From Bradyrhizobium sp. NDS-1 (GTDB lineage: Bacteria; Pseudomonadota; Alphaproteobacteria; Rhizobiales; Xanthobacteraceae), in NCBI RefSeq assembly GCF_032918005.1, contig NZ_CP136628.1, positions 1,287,501 to 1,351,500 on the forward strand: 64,000 bases of DNA, read 5' to 3'. Numbering within the stretch: the first letter of the stretch is position 1; each line of letters begins with the position of its first letter. The notes beneath the pieces were generated by a model. It was not told where the DNA came from. It made no database searches and saw only the letters and a list, made by a program, of their open reading frames with translations. The position numbers were made by a program, and so were the translations under genes. Below, piece after piece: positions 61,298-64,000 of this stretch.

Positions 61298-62521
61298 ATG
61301 CTGAGCGTGTCGACACTCTGGACGGTATTCGTCGCCAACTTCCTCGCGCTTGGCCTGATCTGGGCCTACGTGGCGCGTTCGTATCCGAAGTTCGCGGCGG
61401 CCCGGTTCTGGACGGGATCGGCCTTCATCGGCGCCGCCGGCGCGATGGCCGCGCTGCTTCGCCTGTTCATCGCCTCGCCCATACCGACCGTCGTCGGCGC
61501 GGCCGGTATCATCGCGGCCTGCTGCTTGGCGGCGATGGGCATCCAGCGCTTCTACGACCGGCCAGTGTCGTGGCGCCTCATGTCCGCGACCACGATGCTG
61601 AGCATTGCCGCCATCGTGGTCTTCCTGCTCGGCTTCGATCAGGTCCAGTTGCGCATGGTGAGCTACACGCTCGGCCAAGCGGTGCCGCTGGTGCTGGCGT
61701 TACCCTTGTTGCTGTCGCGGCCCGAGGGCCGCGTCAGTCCGGGGGCTCGGCTGTCCGCCATCGTCATCCTCACCATCATAGGGATGTTCGTGGTGCGCAC
61801 TGCGGGCCATTTGATCGGCTACGATTTCTCGGCGCAGAGCGGTGGTCAGGTCCACAGCTTGCTGGTGCTGGTTCTGCTGTTTCTGTCGATGACGCTCAAT
61901 TTCGGCTTCCTGCTGATGGCGATGGACCGCCTGCGCGGCGAGGTTGCCGATCTCGCGCTGCTCGACGATCTCACCGGCGTGGCCAACCGGCGGCATCTGC
62001 TGCAGCGCCTGACCGAGGAATGCGCCCGCTCCGCGCGCAACGGCGTGCCGTTCTCGCTGCTGGTGATCGATCTCGACGGCTTCAAGACCATCAACGACAC
62101 CCACGGCCATGCCGCCGGCGATGCCTGCCTGCAGCACTTTACCCTGATGGCGCAGACGCGCCTTCGGCCCGGCGACATGCTCGCCCGCACCGGCGGCGAC
62201 GAGTTCTGCGTCGTGCTGCCGTCCTCGTCCTTGCGCGAGGCCGCCGCGATCGCCCGCCGCGTGCTCGAGGTTTGCCGCCAGGATGCCGAGGCCTGCACCG
62301 GCGACGAGATCCCGATCGCGATCTCGATCGGCGTCGCGCAATGGGATCGCGGCATCGGCGCATTCCCGGACCGCTTGATGGCCAACGCCGACCATGCGCT
62401 CTACGCGGCCAAGAAGAACGGCAAGAACGACTTTGCCGTCTACGATCCGCCGCCGCCGCTCTCGCCCGAGCCGGTCGGTCCTCACGAGGGCGGGCACAAA
62501 ATTCGCCTGGAGCCGTGCTAG
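61298..62521 (+). CDS. Membrane-bound diguanylate cyclase (GGDEF)
   Basis: A 407-residue protein with six to seven N-terminal membrane helices (about 1-210, beginning MLSVSTLWTVFVANFLALGL). A GGDEF domain follows, starting DLALLDDLTGVANRRHLL. The active loop is RTGGDEFCVVLPS, and R-P-G-D five residues before it is an intact RxxD inhibitory site, so product feedback is expected. There is no EAL domain. It makes c-di-GMP from GTP; the membrane part is a sensor of unknown signal. It is followed after 24 bases by a secreted amidase on the same strand. Confidence 0.95.
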   Translation: MLSVSTLWTVFVANFLALGLIWAYVARSYPKFAAARFWTGSAFIGAAGAMAALLRLFIASPIPTVVGAAGIIAACCLAAMGIQRFYDRPVSWRLMSATTMLSIAAIVVFLLGFDQVQLRMVSYTLGQAVPLVLALPLLLSRPEGRVSPGARLSAIVILTIIGMFVVRTAGHLIGYDFSAQSGGQVHSLLVLVLLFLSMTLNFGFLLMAMDRLRGEVADLALLDDLTGVANRRHLLQRLTEECARSARNGVPFSLLVIDLDGFKTINDTHGHAAGDACLQHFTLMAQTRLRPGDMLARTGGDEFCVVLPSSSLREAAAIARRVLEVCRQDAEACTGDEIPIAISIGVAQWDRGIGAFPDRLMANADHALYAAKKNGKNDFAVYDPPPPLSPEPVGPHEGGHKIRLEPC

Positions 62522-62545
62522 ACCAGCGTCCGTGATTGGATCCGG

Positions 62546-63172
62546 ATGATGATGTCTCGCCTGCTCGTAGCCGTTCTCGCCGCCCTGTCTCTGATCGTCC
62601 CCGCCGGTGCCGAGGATGCCGAACTGACAAAGCTCGCGCGCGCCTCCGGCACGCCCGACATTCCTGGTCTAAAGATCGTCTGGTTGGCGCCGTGGGGCGA
62701 CGTCCGCGACGCAAACCCCTGGCGCAACATCATCGTGCACCAGACCGAGGGACCTGCGGGCTCGGCGCGCGGCGGCGCGCAGGCGCAGGCGAAGGCCCCG
62801 ACGCGGCGCGGCGTCACGGTGTGGGTCGAGACCGACGGCACGGTCTATTGGGCGGTCGCCGAAAACCTGGTGCCGACCCATGGCGACGGCGCCAACCGCA
62901 ACGACAATAAGTACATCGACAATCGTGCGACCTACCGGCAGGTGCTGCGCGACAACTCGATCGGCGTCGAATTCGCCGGCAATTATCCGGACGTGGCGAC
63001 CGGTCCGACCGAAGCGCAGGTCGCGGCGTGGAAGATCCTCGTGAAGGTGTTGCGCGCCCGCTACGGCATCCCGCTCGATCGCGTCTACGCGCACAACTGG
63101 ATCGACTACAAGGACGCGCGCTATTGCGAAGGTTGCTGGCTCGCGACCCTGGCGCGGGTGTGGGGGGAGTAG
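62546..63172 (+). CDS. N-acetylmuramoyl-L-alanine amidase (Amidase_2)
   Basis: A 208-residue secreted amidase cutting the muramic acid-peptide bond of peptidoglycan. The signal peptide is MMMSRLLVAVLAALSLIVPAGA. Zinc-binding His are likely in NIIVHQTEGPAGS (near 65) and RVYAHNWIDYKDARYCEGCW (near 185), with the Asp/Cys of the latter completing the site. NSIGVEFAGNYPD carries the catalytic Glu region. It is close to the diguanylate cyclase and may share its transcript, but there is no functional proof of a link. A partial family B repeat follows. Confidence 0.92.
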   Translation: MMMSRLLVAVLAALSLIVPAGAEDAELTKLARASGTPDIPGLKIVWLAPWGDVRDANPWRNIIVHQTEGPAGSARGGAQAQAKAPTRRGVTVWVETDGTVYWAVAENLVPTHGDGANRNDNKYIDNRATYRQVLRDNSIGVEFAGNYPDVATGPTEAQVAAWKILVKVLRARYGIPLDRVYAHNWIDYKDARYCEGCWLATLARVWGE

Positions 63173-63180
63173 AGCTGCCT

Positions 63181-63430
63181 GTCATTCCGGGGCGCGCTTA
63201 GCGTGCGCTGAGAGGCACGCCTGCGGCGCCGACTGCAGCCACAACCATAGCTGTCATCGCCCGGTTCAACCGGGCGATCCAGTATTCCAGAGGCCGGTGT
63301 TGAAGATCTCGCCGCTACGACAACTGCTGCGGTGTACTGGATGCCCCGGTCCCGGCTCCGCCAAGGCTACGCCGAGGCCCGCAGAGTTGCTCGGCGCGCC
63401 GGAGCTTCAGCGAAGGCGGCAAGCCGGAGC
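63181..63430. repeat. Cluster of decayed intergenic repeats
   Basis: GTCATTCCGGGGCGCGC at 63181 is a left end of family B without its right end. CGCCCGGTTCAACCGGGCGATCC near 63258 is another palindrome. CGGCTCCGCCAAGGCTACGCCGAGGC and CTTCAGCGAAGGCGGCAAGCCGG, 63356-63430, resemble the GC-rich repeat at 32560-32638. The 389 bases between the amidase and rpoH hold no gene. Confidence 0.55.
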
Positions 63431-63490
63431 ATGACACCGAGAGCTGGCTGCGCTGTGCCTCGTTCGAACAGAGCATCACACAGGCAACAA

Positions 63491-63518
63491 AAAAAGCCGG
63501 CGTTGCCGCCGGCTTTTT
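63491..63518 (-). terminator. Rho-independent terminator after rpoH
   Basis: GCCGGCG (63496-63502) / CGCCGGC (63507-63513) extended by A5/T5 into a 12-bp stem, with long A and T runs on both sides. It lies 44 bases past the rpoH stop. Confidence 0.9.
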
Positions 63519-63561
63519 CGTCTTTTCGATCCGCCAATCTCTTACTGCGGCGAAGCCCCGC

Positions 63562-64000
63562 TTAGTGCGCGGCTTCCAGCGCGGCCTGCTCGGCCCTTGC
63601 GATCGTGCCCTTGACCGCGGACTGCACCTTCTCGAAGGCGCGGACCTCGATCTGGCGGACGCGCTCGCGCGACACGCCGAACTCGGCGGCGAGGTCTTCC
63701 AGCGTCATCGGCTCATCGGCGAGGCGGCGGGCCTCGAAGATGCGGCGTTCGCGCGGGTTGAGCACGCCCATGGCGCCGTTCAACGCGTCACGGCGTTCGT
63801 CATACTCCTCGTGCTCGGCCAGCATGGCTTCCTGGTTGGGCGTATTGTCGACCAGCCAGTCCTGCCATTCGCCGGCTTCGCCGTCGTCGCGGATCGGTGC
63901 GTTGAGCGACGCGTCGCCGCCGAGGCGGCGGTTCATGTCGATCACGTCCTGGTCCGTGACGCCGAGGCGCTTGGCAATGACCTTCACCTGGTCGGGGCGC
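63562..64000 (-). CDS. rpoH: RNA polymerase sigma-32 factor, 3' partial gene in window (5' end cut off)
   Basis: The C-terminal half of a heat-shock sigma factor; the frame stays open to the window edge, so the N-terminus lies beyond 64000. Visible are VKVIAKRLGVTDQDVIDMNR and RRLGGDASLNAPI (region 3 with the RpoH-specific part) and region 4 (LNPRERRIFEARRL; TLEDLAAEFGVSRERVRQIE). The GGDASLNAP run is diagnostic for RpoH rather than RpoD. Bradyrhizobium has several rpoH genes, so the exact paralogue cannot be named. A strong terminator follows. Confidence 0.94.
   Translation of the reverse strand, partial: RPDQVKVIAKRLGVTDQDVIDMNRRLGGDASLNAPIRDDGEAGEWQDWLVDNTPNQEAMLAEHEEYDERRDALNGAMGVLNPRERRIFEARRLADEPMTLEDLAAEFGVSRERVRQIEVRAFEKVQSAVKGTIARAEQAALEAAH

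Overview
The window looks like chromosomal DNA of a Bradyrhizobium-type alphaproteobacterium (Rhizobiales, Nitrobacteraceae). I infer this from gene content and style: a GC-rich sequence, a PdhS/DivL-type cell-cycle kinase, a phasin, Omp25/31-like porins, short rhizobial conserved hypotheticals, a histidine tRNA without G-1, a likely serC leader RNA, an EcfG-type promoter before dps, and many copies of the palindromic intergenic repeats typical of this group. I ran no database search, so genus is inference.

Layout. 1-4.6 kb: the end of a fosmidomycin-resistance-like MFS exporter, two outer-membrane beta-barrel proteins, a GST and a GNAT acetyltransferase. 4.7-9.1 kb: serine biosynthesis (serC, serA) and a thiolase. 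9.2-15.9 kb: a chemoreceptor with an HBM-type sensor, a large PAS histidine kinase with a damaged ATP-binding G2 box, and a phasin with a likely PhaR operator. 16.1-18.2 kb: tRNA-His followed by an AT-richer scar holding a nuclease-like fragment, then tenA between two copies of a short direct repeat, and a 24-residue membrane peptide. 18.3-21.3 kb: a leftward operon of CoA-transferase, CitE-like lyase and AEC permease. 21.7-28.6 kb: a secreted Cys protein, a ParA-like ATPase, two related 48-residue membrane proteins, a DapA-family lyase with an unusual upstream RNA region, LysR, trxB, an Lrp-type regulator and greA.

28.8-37.5 kb: carB and carA on the minus strand, separated by a tRNA-like gene, a methyltransferase, dps and a cupin; then an alpha/beta hydrolase and yqeY. 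37.6-48.7 kb: an accessory metabolic and regulatory block (epoxide hydrolase, acyl-CoA synthetase with MarR, hybrid sensor kinase, ArsR-SRPBCC pair, LysE exporter, N-formylglutamate amidohydrolase, chlorite-dismutase-like heme protein). 48.9-53.5 kb: dnaG (zinc ligands lost) and rpoD. 53.5-64 kb: an AT-richer 578-residue protein of unknown role, several small conserved proteins, a lytic transglycosylase, an SDR enzyme, a lone receiver protein, a LysE exporter, a tiny Lys/Ala peptide gene, a diguanylate cyclase, a secreted amidase and the 3' part of rpoH.

Most of the window is ordinary housekeeping DNA. I see no CRISPR array, intact transposon, prophage or complete defence island. The most interesting material is small or regulatory: the paired 48-residue membrane proteins, the lysR-dapA intergenic transcript, the Cys-like aberrant tRNA gene, the hairpin in front of carB, the Lys/Ala peptide unit, the degenerate kinase, and the tRNA-His scar with its flanking repeat.
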